Assembly (NCBI GenBank): GCA_903885525.1
Contig: CAISJA010000308.1
Span: 1-9,653, forward strand
Reading direction: 5' to 3'
DNA from: an uncultured Opitutaceae bacterium
GTDB lineage: Bacteria > Verrucomicrobiota > Verrucomicrobiia > Opitutales > Opitutaceae
Length of the DNA stretch: 9,653 nt
Both the position numbers and the translations under genes were made by a program. Under the pieces are notes generated by a model that saw nothing but the letters and a program-made list of their open reading frames with translations, did not search any database and was not told where the DNA came from. Below, piece after piece: positions 1 through 7,296 of the stretch (positions are counted from its first letter, which is position 1; each line of letters begins with the position of its first letter).

Positions 1-5
1 CCGGC

Positions 6-74
6 GGCTCGGTTGTTTTGTTTTTCTTTTTTTCACCCCTGCCTAGTGGCAGATGAAAATCATTCAACCGAGCC
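6..74. repeat. 10-bp inverted repeat bounding the first repeat copy
   Basis: ggctcggttg at 6-15 is the exact reverse complement of caaccgagcc at 65-74, enclosing 49 bases that contain the pyrimidine tract and the ctgcc/ggcag hairpin. The second copy keeps the right arm (166-175) but has a diverged left arm. Perfect terminal inverted repeats around a short non-coding core suggest a miniature mobile or hairpin element. No flanking target duplication can be tested because the window starts here. Confidence 0.6.
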
Positions 75-92
75 ACTTTCTTCGCTCAGTTC

Positions 93-113
93 AGCCGTAG
101 CTGTGGGACGGCT
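93..113. repeat. Hairpin agccgt/acggct, copy 1
   Basis: A perfect 6-bp stem (93-98 with 108-113) closes a 9-base loop. It recurs identically in the second repeat unit and resembles the small GC hairpins of REP elements. No U-tract follows, so I do not call it a terminator. Confidence 0.5.
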
Positions 114-160
114 CTGTTTTGTTTTTCTTTTTTTCACCCCTGCCTAGTGGCAGATGAAAA

Positions 161-2065
161 TCATTCAACCGAGCCACTTTCTTCGCTCAGATCAGCCGTA
201 GCTGTGGGACGGCTCTGGTTCTGCTTGATGTTGCGCAGGACGCCGCGGCTGAGGTGCACCGCGCGGACCAGCGCCTGCAGGTCGCCCCGCACGAGCACGA
301 GTCCGGCGCTGTGCATGGCCGCATCGGTGCCGGTGCCCATCGCGATGCCGACGTGGGCAGCCGCGAGGGCCGGGGCGTCATTCAGGCCGTCGCCGGCAAA
401 GGCGACACGCTCGCCCTTGTGCTGGTGCGCGCGGACCAGCTCCTGCTTGCCGGCGGGGGTGACCTCGGCGTGGAAGCCGTCGAGGCCGAGCTGGGCGGCG
501 AGAGCCTGCGCCGTGCTGGTGCGGTCGCCGGTGACCATCACCACCTGGAGCCCGAGGCGCTGCAATTCGCGCACGGCCGCCGGGGTGGTGGGCTTCAGGG
601 CGTCGGACAGCGCCAGCGTGCCGGCGAGGATGCCATCGGCGACCACGCAGACCACCGTGGCTCCGGGAGTCAGGCTGCCGCTGGTGTCAGGGGCGCGGGC
701 GACCACCACGTCGCGCCGGCCGACCCGGGCGCGCACGCCCAGCCCGGGCACGGCCGCGAAATCGCTGACTGGGGCGAGCGGCAGGCTGCGGGCAAAGGCG
801 GCGGCAACGATGGCCCGGCCGAGCGGGTGCTCGCTGGGAGATTCGGCGGCGGCGGCGAGCTTGAGGACATCCTCCTCGGTGAAACCCGGGGCGGGGGCGA
901 GGGCCACCACCTGCGGCCGGCCCTCGGTGAGGGTGCCGGTCTTGTCGATCAGCAGGGTGGTGACGCCGGCCAGGGCCTCGAGGGCGGCGGCATCCTTGAC
1001 GAGCACGCCGGCCTGGGCGCCGCGTCCGATGCCGGTCACCAGCGACACCGGCGTGGCCAGTCCGAGGGCGCAGGGGCAGGCGATGATGAGGACGGAGACG
1101 GCATTGATCAGCCCGAAGAGCCAGCCGCGCTCCGGGGCGAGCAGCGCCCAGCCAGCCACCGTGGCAACCGCGATGCCCAGGACGACGGGGACAAACCAGG
1201 TCGCTACGCGGTCGGCCAGGCGGGCGATGGGCGCCTCGCTCTCCATCGCCTGCTCCACGAGGCGGACGATGCGGGCGAGCAGGGTGTCGGCACCGACCCG
1301 CTCCGCGCGAAACACGAAGGAGCCGGTGGTGTTGAGCGTGCCGGCGCTGACCTTGTCGCCCGGCCGGCGGGTGACCGGCAGCGGCTCGCCGGTGAGCATG
1401 GATTCGTCGATGTCGGTCACGCCTTCGGTCAGACTGCCGTCCACGGGCAGGTTTTCGCCCGGCCGCACCCGGAGCAGGTTGCCGGGATGGATCTCGCCCA
1501 CGGGCACGTCGGTTTCCGTCCCGTCGTCGCGGAGGCGGTGGGCGACGGGCGGGGTCAGGTGCAGGAGGGCGCGGACGGCGGCATCGGTGCGGGCGTGGGC
1601 GCGCTGCTCCAATATCTGGCCGAGCAGCACGATGGTGGTGATGAACGCCGTGCCCTCGAAATACAGGGGCAGCCCATGCGCCGTCCGGTACGCGGCCGGA
1701 AACAGCGGGGCGAAGAGCACCGCCGCCACGCTGTAGCCATAGGCCGCCCCCGTGCCGGTGACGGTGAGGGTGAACATGTTCGTGTCGCGCTCCACAATGG
1801 ATTTCCACCACCGCCGGAGGAAGGGCGCGCCGCACCAGAAAAACACCGGGGTCGTCAGGACCAGCTGCGCCCATTCCACCAGCCCGGCCGGCCGGCCCGG
1901 CCAGGCGTGCGGCCAGAGCATGCCGCCCATGGCCAGAAGGAGGACCGGCAGGGTCAGGGCGGTGGCGACGTAGAGGCGCGGCCGCAGAAAGTGCTCGTGC
2001 GGCAGGCCCATATACACGGGCTGGTCGGGGGTGGGAGCCGGAGAGGTGGGGGGAAGGTTCTGCAT
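161..2065 (-). pseudogene. Copper-type P1B ATPase (CopA-like), C-terminus truncated at the repeat
   Basis: A heavy-metal P-type ATPase, which would use ATP to export Cu(I) across the inner membrane. Motifs are in order over 634 codons: membrane helices at about 30-50, 62-80, 100-122 and 136-152; TGEP 225-228; CPC 330-332 in helix 6; DKTGT 374-378 with the phosphorylated Asp374; SEHPLG 411-416; TGD 512-514; GDGLND 558-563. There is no N-terminal HMA domain. Family similarity ends at KQN (614-616). The last 18 codons are read from the 101-bp repeat and stop inside it. Lost with the C-terminus are the last two helices, whose Tyr/Asn and Met/Ser residues complete the Cu(I) site in P1B-1 pumps, so transport is unlikely. 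ATG at 2065 fits the family start; no Shine-Dalgarno. The ATPase fold is certain. The pseudogene status is inference, because a contig-edge misassembly would look the same. Confidence 0.85.
194..214. repeat. Hairpin agccgt/acggct, copy 2
   Basis: The same 6-bp stem and 9-base loop as in the first repeat unit, here only 3 bases from the point (217/218) where the ATPase-like coding sequence ends. On the minus strand it is translated as part of the foreign tail of the truncated ATPase. Confidence 0.5.
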
Positions 2066-2230
2066 CGCGGGTGCGGTCGGGAGGATTGCTTATCCACAGT
2101 TGGCCGCGGATGCAGCCAGAATCAATCCTGGTGGCGGAGGCTTGCAGCGGGTGCGCCGCGGCAATTTTTCCGGCGGGTGCGTGTTGGCAACGACGGCGCG
2201 GGGGCGCGCCGGCCACGCGGACGGAGGCGG
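2066..2230. other. Intergenic gap with a GC hairpin
   Basis: This is the spacer between the exporter stop and the ATPase start, both on the minus strand. It contains a perfect 7-bp stem cggcgcg/cgcgccg with a gggg loop (2194-2211), 20 bases downstream of the exporter stop. No T-run follows on the minus strand, so it is at best a weak or Rho-assisted terminator. I see no convincing promoter for the ATPase here. Confidence 0.35.
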
Positions 2231-3271
2231 CTAGCGGCGCGCGGCCGGCTTCCGGCCGCGGGCCACGGTGATGAGCGCGACCCCGGCGATGATGATGGCG
2301 GCGGCGAGGAAGAGGCGCGGGCTGATCGGCTCATGCAGCACCTGCCAGCCGAGGAAGACGGCGACGATCGGATTGACGTAGGCGTAGGTCGAGACCCGCG
2401 CGGGCGTACTGTGCTTCATCAGCCAGACGAAGGTGGTGAAGCCGACGAGCGAGCCGACCAGGATCAGGTAGCCCCAAGCCAGGGCGGAGCGCCCGGAGAC
2501 CGCGGCCCAATGAAAATGGAACGGCTCCCCCACGAGCAGGCTGACGAGAAACAGCCACCCGCAGCCGCCAAGCATCTGGATGGCCGAGGCGGTGAACGGC
2601 TCCGCCGGTTCATGGGCGTAGCGCGTGTAGATGGAGCCTGCGCTCCAGGACAGGCAGGCGCCGATCAGGCCGAGCACCCGCCACGGGTCGAGTCCGGCCG
2701 TGCCCTGGCGGCTGAGGTCCGGGCCCACGAGCAGCAGCAGCCCGGCGAAGCCAAGGCCGAGTCCGACAAAGGTCAGGGCATTGGGCCGGGTGCCGCGCTT
2801 GCCGTCATGGCAATAGGCGTGCACCGCCCAATCCAGCAGCACGATGAAGAGCGGCCCGACCGACACCAGAAGGGTAGCGATGCCGGAAGGAACCTTCTGT
2901 TCGGACCAGGACACGAGGCCGTTGCCGCCGAGGAGCAGGAAGCCGCCGATGAGGAGGTTGTCGCGCCACTGGTGCGGCCGGGCCGAAAACCCCCGGGTGG
3001 CGGCGAGGAAGGCGGCGATCAGCAGCCCCGCCACGAAAAAGCGCCCCGACGCCATGAGGAAAGGCGGAAGCGTCTCGACGGCGATGCGGATGCCGAGGTA
3101 GGTCGAGCCCCAGACCAGATAGATGGTGGCGAAGCCGGCGATCAGCGCGAAGCGGGTAGGTGTGGCGGACGGGGAAGACAAGGGAGCAGTGAGGCGGTAA
3201 GAGGCGGCCGAGAGAGAAAATTGCGGAGAGAGCCGGTGGGAGGACGGGGAGGCAGGAGGAGCGGAAGGCAC
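2231..3271 (-). CDS. EamA/DMT-family exporter (YedA/RhaT-like)
   Basis: An inner-membrane drug/metabolite-transporter superfamily protein, probably exporting small metabolites or amino acids; the substrate cannot be read from sequence. Two EamA repeats of five helices each lie at about 41-182 and 199-336. Family signatures are IYLVWGSTYLGIRIAVE (50-66), KVPSGIATLLVSVGPLF (126-142) and the second-repeat AYVNPIVAVFLG (297-308). The C-terminus is short and basic (GRKPAARR). The start is uncertain. GTG at 3271 gives 346 aa, but its first 40 residues are Ser/Pro/Ala-rich and look untranslated. TTG at 3181 gives 316 aa, closer to the usual length of about 300, and I favour it. No Shine-Dalgarno precedes either. 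It is 129 bp or more downstream of the cupin on the same strand. Confidence 0.88.
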   Translation of the reverse strand: MPSAPPASPSSHRLSPQFSLSAASYRLTAPLSSPSATPTRFALIAGFATIYLVWGSTYLGIRIAVETLPPFLMASGRFFVAGLLIAAFLAATRGFSARPHQWRDNLLIGGFLLLGGNGLVSWSEQKVPSGIATLLVSVGPLFIVLLDWAVHAYCHDGKRGTRPNALTFVGLGLGFAGLLLLVGPDLSRQGTAGLDPWRVLGLIGACLSWSAGSIYTRYAHEPAEPFTASAIQMLGGCGWLFLVSLLVGEPFHFHWAAVSGRSALAWGYLILVGSLVGFTTFVWLMKHSTPARVSTYAYVNPIVAVFLGWQVLHEPISPRLFLAAAIIIAGVALITVARGRKPAARR

Positions 3272-3304
3272 CGTGGAGTGCGGCCGGTTGGGTTCATCTC
3301 AGGA

Positions 3305-3332
3305 GGGCGGCGGCGACCTTTCTCGGCCGCCC
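3305..3332. terminator. Possible hairpin downstream of the cupin gene
   Basis: A perfect 7-bp stem gggcggc/gccgccc (3305-3311 with 3326-3332) and a 14-base loop, about 70 bases past the cupin stop on the minus strand. There is no T-run after it, so its role as a terminator is weakly supported. Confidence 0.2.
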
Positions 3333-3400
3333 GGAATGGAGCGGGCAGACAGGGGAGAGTACGATTCGGAGCACGGGCACCATGGGCCGCCGCCCCTTCT

Positions 3401-3742
3401 TCAGGGTTGTTCGCCGCCCTCGGGGCCGTAGAAGACCACCCAGGTGGCAAAATCGGCGCTGAAGTCCACGAAGCGATGGGCCTGGCCGGCGGGGACAAAA
3501 AACACGTCGCCCGGGGCAAAGGCGTCGCGCCGTCCGCCATGCACGAGGGTGCCGGTGCCCGAGACGATGAAGTAGAGCTCGTCGCGATCGTGCGGGGCCT
3601 GGGTGTCGCGCTCCGCGGGCCGGTACAGCTCCACCGTCATGCTGCCGTGTTGGAACGCGATGGCAAACGGCTCCCCCTTCGGCCAGGTGGGGCTGACGGG
3701 GCCGGGGATGCGGGCGAGGAGATCGGGCAGGCGGGCGTTCAT
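3401..3742 (-). CDS. Small single-domain cupin protein
   Basis: A 113-residue protein with one conserved beta-barrel cupin domain, probably soluble and cytoplasmic; no signal peptide is visible. Motif 1 is PHDRDELYFIVSGTG (50-64), where His51 and Glu55 are likely metal ligands. The classical HxH is replaced by His-Asp, a variant I know from small cupins of this kind. Motif 2 is GDVFFVPAGQAHRF (78-91), with Pro84 and His89. The C-terminal DFATWVVFYGP (97-107) is typical of this subgroup. It may bind a metal and a small ligand, or act as a dioxygenase or isomerase; the substrate is unknown. ATG at 3742 suits the domain length. A GC3-rich gene remnant ends about 30 bp upstream on the same strand, and the exporter follows. 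Confidence 0.85.
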   Translation of the reverse strand: MNARLPDLLARIPGPVSPTWPKGEPFAIAFQHGSMTVELYRPAERDTQAPHDRDELYFIVSGTGTLVHGGRRDAFAPGDVFFVPAGQAHRFVDFSADFATWVVFYGPEGGEQP

Positions 3743-3773
3743 GCGGCAAGCAAAGTTGAGGGAGGGGACCGCG

Positions 3774-3944
3774 CCAAGGGCAATCCGTGAGCGGGCAGCG
3801 CGCCCGGATCATCCGGCGCCTGAGCGCCTCGGTGCCGCGGTCGGCGTGCGTGCCGGGGGTCCGGTCGGATTTCAGCTCCACCGCGACCTCGGGCCGGCCG
3901 AAAAAGGGGCGGATGAAATCGCCGCTGGCCAGGGCCTGGATTAA
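3774..3944 (-). pseudogene. 5'-truncated remnant of an unrecognised gene
   Basis: One minus-strand frame here reads as 57 codons beginning LIQALASGDFIRPFF and ending RARCPLTDCPW. Nearly every third base is G or C, as in the real genes around it, whereas the flanking sequence in that frame loses this bias. A TAA stop lies directly before the first codon (3945-3947) and the upstream DNA is AT-richer and non-coding. No natural stop is present: the frame runs on out of phase through the cupin gene to 3294. The earliest usable start would be GTG at 3881. I read it as a decayed fragment left by a deletion. I do not recognise the family and assign no function. Confidence 0.4.
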
Positions 3945-4044
3945 TTAGCGGCCGGTGGCAGAGAGCATTGGACAGAGTGAACAAAAATGTCTGGATGGTC
4001 CGAACCCCATTTTGCTGATGTTGCCCGTCCTGACCTGACTTCCC
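3945..4044. promoter_or_regulatory. AT-richer divergent intergenic region upstream of the exonuclease
   Basis: This 100-base stretch is clearly less GC-rich than its surroundings and precedes the plus-strand exonuclease, so it is the likely place for its promoter. A TTGGAC at 3968-3973 could be a -35 element, but no good -10 follows at proper spacing. Only the location is supported. Confidence 0.3.
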
Positions 4045-4710
4045 ATGCCCTGGGCCGACACCCCGATCCATTTCCTCGACTTCGAGGGCAACCGCACGTC
4101 GGGCATCCTGGAGTTTGGCGTCGTCACCCTGGCGGGCGGAACCATCGCCGCCACGCGGACGCGCCGTTGCGCCGCGACGGGGCGGGTGTTGCCTGAGGAC
4201 ACGGCGGTGCACGGGCTGGTGGCGGCGGCGCTGGCTGGCGAGGCTCCCTTCCGCGACGAGTGGGAGTATTTTGCCGCCCTGCGGGCGACCGGGCCGCTGG
4301 CCGCTCATTTCGCCCCGGCCGAAAATGCGTTGCTCAAGTCGGTCTGGCCGTACCCGCGCCAGGTGCCGGATTTTGCCCGGCCCGGGCGGATGGCGACGGA
4401 GTGGGGCCCGTGGATCGACACCGGGCGGCTGCTGCCCCGGCTCCGGTCGGGTGCGGCCGGCCACCAGCTCAAGCAGCTGGTCGCCGCCCATGGCCTGCAG
4501 GCGGAGCTGGATGCGCTGGCGGCGGCGCATTGTCCGGCGGACCGCCGCCGCTACCATGCCGCCCTGTATGACGCCCTCGGCGGGACGCTGCTGCTGCTGG
4601 CCCTGCTGCAGCGGGCGGAATCCGCCGAGGCCACGATTCCCTGGCTGCTGCAAATGAGCACGCTGGATCCGGAGAAGCGCAGGGACTTGCAGCAGGGCGG
4701 GCTGTTCTGA
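4045..4710 (+). CDS. DEDDh-type 3'-5' exonuclease (DnaQ/RNase T-like fold)
   Basis: A 221-residue single-domain nuclease, likely a metal-dependent 3'-5' exonuclease on DNA or RNA in the cytoplasm. The ExoI motif FLDFEGN (10-16) supplies Asp12 and Glu14. A region equivalent to ExoII has His88 and AEN (92-94) followed by WIDT with Asp125. ExoIII is HAALYD (171-176), giving the His and final Asp of the DEDDh class. No polymerase, helicase or BRCT domain is attached, so it is not a full DNA polymerase III epsilon subunit assignment. It is the only plus-strand gene in the window and converges on the LytTR gene with 35 bp between their stops. ATG at 4045 is preceded by cttccc rather than a Shine-Dalgarno. 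The fold is fairly sure; the physiological substrate is unknown. Confidence 0.85.
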   Translation: MPWADTPIHFLDFEGNRTSGILEFGVVTLAGGTIAATRTRRCAATGRVLPEDTAVHGLVAAALAGEAPFRDEWEYFAALRATGPLAAHFAPAENALLKSVWPYPRQVPDFARPGRMATEWGPWIDTGRLLPRLRSGAAGHQLKQLVAAHGLQAELDALAAAHCPADRRRYHAALYDALGGTLLLLALLQRAESAEATIPWLLQMSTLDPEKRRDLQQGGLF

Positions 4711-4745
4711 GCCGCAGCCCACAGCCAAAGCCGCGGTCCTGGGGG

Positions 4746-5480
4746 TTACAGGCTCAGCCGGTCGCGAAAGAGCTGGGCCTGGCGGCGGGAGAATTCGATC
4801 TCGGGGCCGCCGCGCAATTTCGCCTTCAGGCTGTTGCTGAACCAAGGTTCGACCTTGTCGAGATGGGAGATGTTGACGAGCTGGGAACGGTTGGCCCGGA
4901 GGAAGAGCGCGGCGGGCAGGCGGGCCTCCATCGAGTTCAAGGTCCGGTAGAGGAGGGCGGTCTCCGTGCCGAAATGCAGCCGGGTATAGTTGCCCTCGGC
5001 TTCGAGGAGATGAAGGGTGCGGACGGGAATGAACCAGGAGCGCTCGCCGTCGCGAACATAGACCCGATCGTCCTCCTTCAGCGGGGTGGACAAGTCGGCC
5101 GGGGGCGGGACCGGCTCCTCCGGCCGGGCCAGCTGGCCCCGGACCCTGGCCACGGCCTGGGCCAGACGCTGGGGGTGCACGGGCTTCATCAGGTAGTCGA
5201 GGGCGTTGACCTCGAAGGCGCGGAGGGCGAAGGCATCGTAGGCGGTGACAAAGACCACCTGCGGATGGGGTGGCGGGAGGGCCTCGAGCAGGTCGAAGCC
5301 GGTGCGGCCCGGCATTTCGATGTCGAGAAAGATCAGATCGGGCTGCAGCCTGGGCAGGAGCTTCAGCGCCTGGGTGACATTGGCCGCTTCGCCGATGACT
5401 TCCAGCTCCGGCAGGTCGGACAGCAGTGTGCGCAATTCCTCGCGGGCGAGGCGTTCGTCGTCAATGATCACGATTTTCAT
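4746..5480 (-). CDS. LytTR-family response regulator
   Basis: A 244-residue cytoplasmic transcription regulator. The receiver domain (1-118) has the acidic pair Asp7-Asp8, the phosphorylated Asp53 in FLDIEMPG (51-58), Thr79 and the KP at 99-100. A proline-rich linker (118-134) leads to the LytTR DNA-binding domain (about 135-244), with the typical LEAEGNYTRLHF (159-170) and FLRANRSQLVNISHL (193-207). Such proteins dimerise after phosphorylation and bind paired direct repeats in promoters. ATG at 5480 overlaps the kinase stop codon as ATGA (5477-5480), implying translational coupling and fixing the start. The cognate kinase is therefore the gene immediately upstream. The targets are not identifiable; autoregulation of this gene cluster is possible but unproven. 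Confidence 0.95.
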   Translation of the reverse strand: MKIVIIDDERLAREELRTLLSDLPELEVIGEAANVTQALKLLPRLQPDLIFLDIEMPGRTGFDLLEALPPPHPQVVFVTAYDAFALRAFEVNALDYLMKPVHPQRLAQAVARVRGQLARPEEPVPPPADLSTPLKEDDRVYVRDGERSWFIPVRTLHLLEAEGNYTRLHFGTETALLYRTLNSMEARLPAALFLRANRSQLVNISHLDKVEPWFSNSLKAKLRGGPEIEFSRRQAQLFRDRLSL

Positions 5481-6727
5481 GTGGAGAGAGGGGTCGGGCC
5501 GGTGGGGGTGGCCTGCCAGATGGCCGGCAAAACGATCTCGGCGGTGACGAGATCCGGCCCGGTTTGGGCCAGGGTGAGGATGGCGGCCGGTCCGAACAGC
5601 AAGGCCAGCCGGGCGCGCACGTTCTTCAGGCCGAGCCCGGTGGACTCGCTGGTGGTGGCCAGGGTGCCGGGGTTGGTGACGCTCACCCGCAGCATGCCCT
5701 CGGTCACTTCCGCCCCGAGGGCGATTTCGCCTCCCTCCTCCCGGCGGGCGATGCCATAGTTGACGGTATTTTCCACCAAGGTCTGCAGGGCGAGGGGAGG
5801 GAAAGCGAGTGGCAGGACTTCCGCGCGGATCGTCCGGCGCAACCTCAGCCGGGACTCGTGCCGCAGCTGCTCCAGGGAGAGGTAGTTGTTGACCGTTTCC
5901 CACTCGTTGGCGAAGGCGACCGTATTCTGCCGGCCGAGGGTGAGCGAGGCGCGCATGAGGTCGGCGAGGAGAGTCACTGCCGCCCGCGGGCGCTCGCTCT
6001 CCCGCGGGATGAGGGCCCGCAGGGTGTTGAGGCTGTTGAAAAAGAAATGGGGATTGAGCTGGGTGCGGAGGGAATGGAGTTCGGTATCCCGGGTGGCGGC
6101 CAGAAGCCGCTCATGCTCCCGCTTGCGGGCTTCGTTGTGACGGTGGTAGTTGATCCCAAAATATAGACTGCCCCAGAGGCAGAATAAACAGGATGCCCCC
6201 AACCAATTGGCCACCAGCATCACGGCGGGCGGCGGGGATCTCTCCGGCGGCGGCGGCGCGGGCAACGGTCCGGTCAGCTTTTCCATCCGCTTGGTCAGCT
6301 TGTCCATGTTGGGCTGCATTTCGCCGGCGAAGTAGTTTTTGCCAAGCACCAAGCGATTGAGCAGGCCGGTGGCCCCGAGTTGTGCCGCCCCGGCACAGGC
6401 GCACCAGAGCAGCAACGAAGGAATCAGAAACCGGGCACGCCAGTGCCGGAATCGAAGCCAGAGGATGCCGAGGCGGAAGACATGGGTCAGCAGCAGGGTC
6501 GCCAGCAGGGCGGACAACTGCCCCAGCAGCGCCTCCCGCACGCCGTACGTCAGCGAGAAGATGTCCGCGATCAGATGGCGCGAATACAGGCCGAAGAACA
6601 GTCCCAGGATGCTGGGTAGCACGATGCCGAGCCCCTGGCATTGCCAGTAGCCGCGCGTGCCCAGCCAGCACCGCCGCCAGCCATGGGTGGCGGCGGTGGC
6701 CTGGGGGAAAGGGAACGCTTCGTCCAT
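5477..6727 (-). CDS. LytS/YehU-type sensor histidine kinase
   Basis: A 416-residue inner-membrane sensor kinase that should autophosphorylate and pass phosphate to the LytTR regulator it overlaps by 4 bp. The N-terminus has the YWxxQxLG motif (27-34) and four predicted helices at about 32-52, 66-90, 98-120 and 168-190. The loop between helices 3 and 4 (about 121-167) should be periplasmic; it holds a charged helix-like stretch with three Met residues (136-151) and a proline-rich run (154-167), making it a candidate sensor. The His_kinase region has QLNPHFFFNSLN (223-234) with phospho-acceptor His227. The ATPase domain has LVENTVNYG (317-325) and STGLGLKNVRARL (362-374). All catalytic elements are present. 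The input signal is unknown. ATG at 6727, preceded by gctccc, lies 40 bp after the small membrane-protein gene. Confidence 0.95.
   Translation of the reverse strand: MDEAFPFPQATAATHGWRRCWLGTRGYWQCQGLGIVLPSILGLFFGLYSRHLIADIFSLTYGVREALLGQLSALLATLLLTHVFRLGILWLRFRHWRARFLIPSLLLWCACAGAAQLGATGLLNRLVLGKNYFAGEMQPNMDKLTKRMEKLTGPLPAPPPPERSPPPAVMLVANWLGASCLFCLWGSLYFGINYHRHNEARKREHERLLAATRDTELHSLRTQLNPHFFFNSLNTLRALIPRESERPRAAVTLLADLMRASLTLGRQNTVAFANEWETVNNYLSLEQLRHESRLRLRRTIRAEVLPLAFPPLALQTLVENTVNYGIARREEGGEIALGAEVTEGMLRVSVTNPGTLATTSESTGLGLKNVRARLALLFGPAAILTLAQTGPDLVTAEIVLPAIWQATPTGPTPLST
5627..5755. repeat. Repeat block shared with the second kinase gene, copy A
   Basis: Aligns without gaps to 8308-8436 (offset 2681). 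Bases 5627-5671 are identical over 45 bp, then after one mismatch another 10 bp; 5716-5749 are identical over 34 bp. About 33 bp between the blocks is poorly conserved. It encodes the ATP-binding N-box to G-box part of the functional kinase. Confidence 0.85.
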
Positions 6728-6767
6728 GGGAGCAGGGGAGGCCTGGATGCGGGCGGCGAGGGCCCGG

Positions 6768-7247
6768 CTAGGTTCGTTTGGCCCCGGCTACCCACCATGC
6801 ATCGATGAAGCGGTCAAGATTGCGGCGGTTTTCCCCCCAGTCGACGATCTGCCCGGGAAAGGTGGAGTGCGAAGTCAGCAGCAATCCCTCCGCCGTCGGT
6901 GTCACGCTGATGACTTCGCCCCACGACCAGCGGCTGGGACCGAGCTTGCCGGTGATCGTCCCGCCGGCTGAGTGCAGGTTCCGGCAACCCAAATCGACCA
7001 ACACCTGACGCAGTTTGGCCGGGGTGGCTATTCCCGCCGGCAAGCCCATGAACCGCTCGCTCCTCGGCCGCAGGTCGTGCCCGAACCGCCCGGCGAGCCA
7101 GGCCCAGCCCGGCAGGGCCACGGACAAGCCGAGGGCGAAGCTGGCGTAGACCAGCCAGCGGGGGGAATCAGGATAGGTCCTCCAGGCCGCAGAGGCAAAG
7201 CCAGAGGCCAGCATGATGAAAAAAAACAGCACAGGTGGCAATTTCAT
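6768..7247 (-). CDS. Small membrane protein of unknown function
   Basis: A 159-residue protein I do not recognise. Residues 5-20 form a hydrophobic stretch ending ASA, which could be a signal peptide (cleavage near 20/21) or a first membrane helix. A second helix lies at about 31-53. The remaining 100 residues are soluble and look beta-rich, with a Trp-containing stretch SRWSWGEVISV (105-115) and DWGENRRNLDRFIDAWW (136-152) near the end. If the first segment is cleaved, the C-terminal domain faces the cytoplasm or periplasm depending on the orientation of the second. It lies 49 bp after the outer-membrane protein gene and 40 bp before the sensor kinase, so it is probably co-transcribed and may belong to the same signalling unit. 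ATG at 7247 is preceded by actccc. Confidence 0.75.
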   Translation of the reverse strand: MKLPPVLFFFIMLASGFASAAWRTYPDSPRWLVYASFALGLSVALPGWAWLAGRFGHDLRPRSERFMGLPAGIATPAKLRQVLVDLGCRNLHSAGGTITGKLGPSRWSWGEVISVTPTAEGLLLTSHSTFPGQIVDWGENRRNLDRFIDAWWVAGAKRT

Positions 7248-7296
7248 GGGAGTGAATCGGGACTTTCTCCGGTGTGGGTCGCCCGGTCCGGCCGGT

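Larger units (their letters stand above)
14..217. repeat. 101-bp tandem direct repeat, two copies
   Basis: Bases 14-116 recur at 115-217 with a constant offset of 101 and a single mismatch (t at 90, a at 191). Each unit holds a poly-pyrimidine tract (16-33 and 117-134), a 5-bp hairpin ctgcc-tagt-ggcag (39-52 in copy 1), and a 6-bp hairpin agccgt/acggct with a 9-nt loop. The first bases of the window (cggctc at 5-10, then ggt, then tg) resemble the junction between the copies with 3 extra bases, so the array may continue to the left. The right end coincides with the loss of homology in the neighbouring ATPase gene. No transposase is visible. It could be a REP/MITE-like intergenic element, or an assembly problem at a contig edge. 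Confidence 0.9.

Noticed and set aside
1..217. CRISPR array or integron attC sites
   Set aside because: Only two directly abutting 101-bp copies without spacers; no RYYYAAC/GTTRRRY pairs and no cas or integrase genes.
254..3790. A very long plus-strand open frame (about 1178 codons) antisense to the ATPase, exporter and cupin genes
   Set aside because: It is Gly/Arg/Ala/Gln-rich low-complexity sequence without domains and runs across three recognisable minus-strand genes and their spacers. In GC-rich DNA the antisense frame of coding sequence stays open by composition.
4707..4757. Terminator between the convergent exonuclease and LytTR genes
   Set aside because: The only inverted repeat (ctgagcc/ggctcag) has a 37-base loop, overlaps both gene ends and has no T-run on either strand.
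3739..4845. Minus-strand open frame of 368 codons antisense to the exonuclease
   Set aside because: No motifs; the plus strand here encodes a protein with complete DEDDh signatures, so this is its shadow.
5481..5903. N-terminal extension of the LytTR regulator (an open frame reaching 5903)
   Set aside because: It lies inside the kinase gene in another phase and is Arg/Pro/Gly-rich; MKIVIIDDE at 5480 is the standard receiver-domain start, coupled by ATGA.
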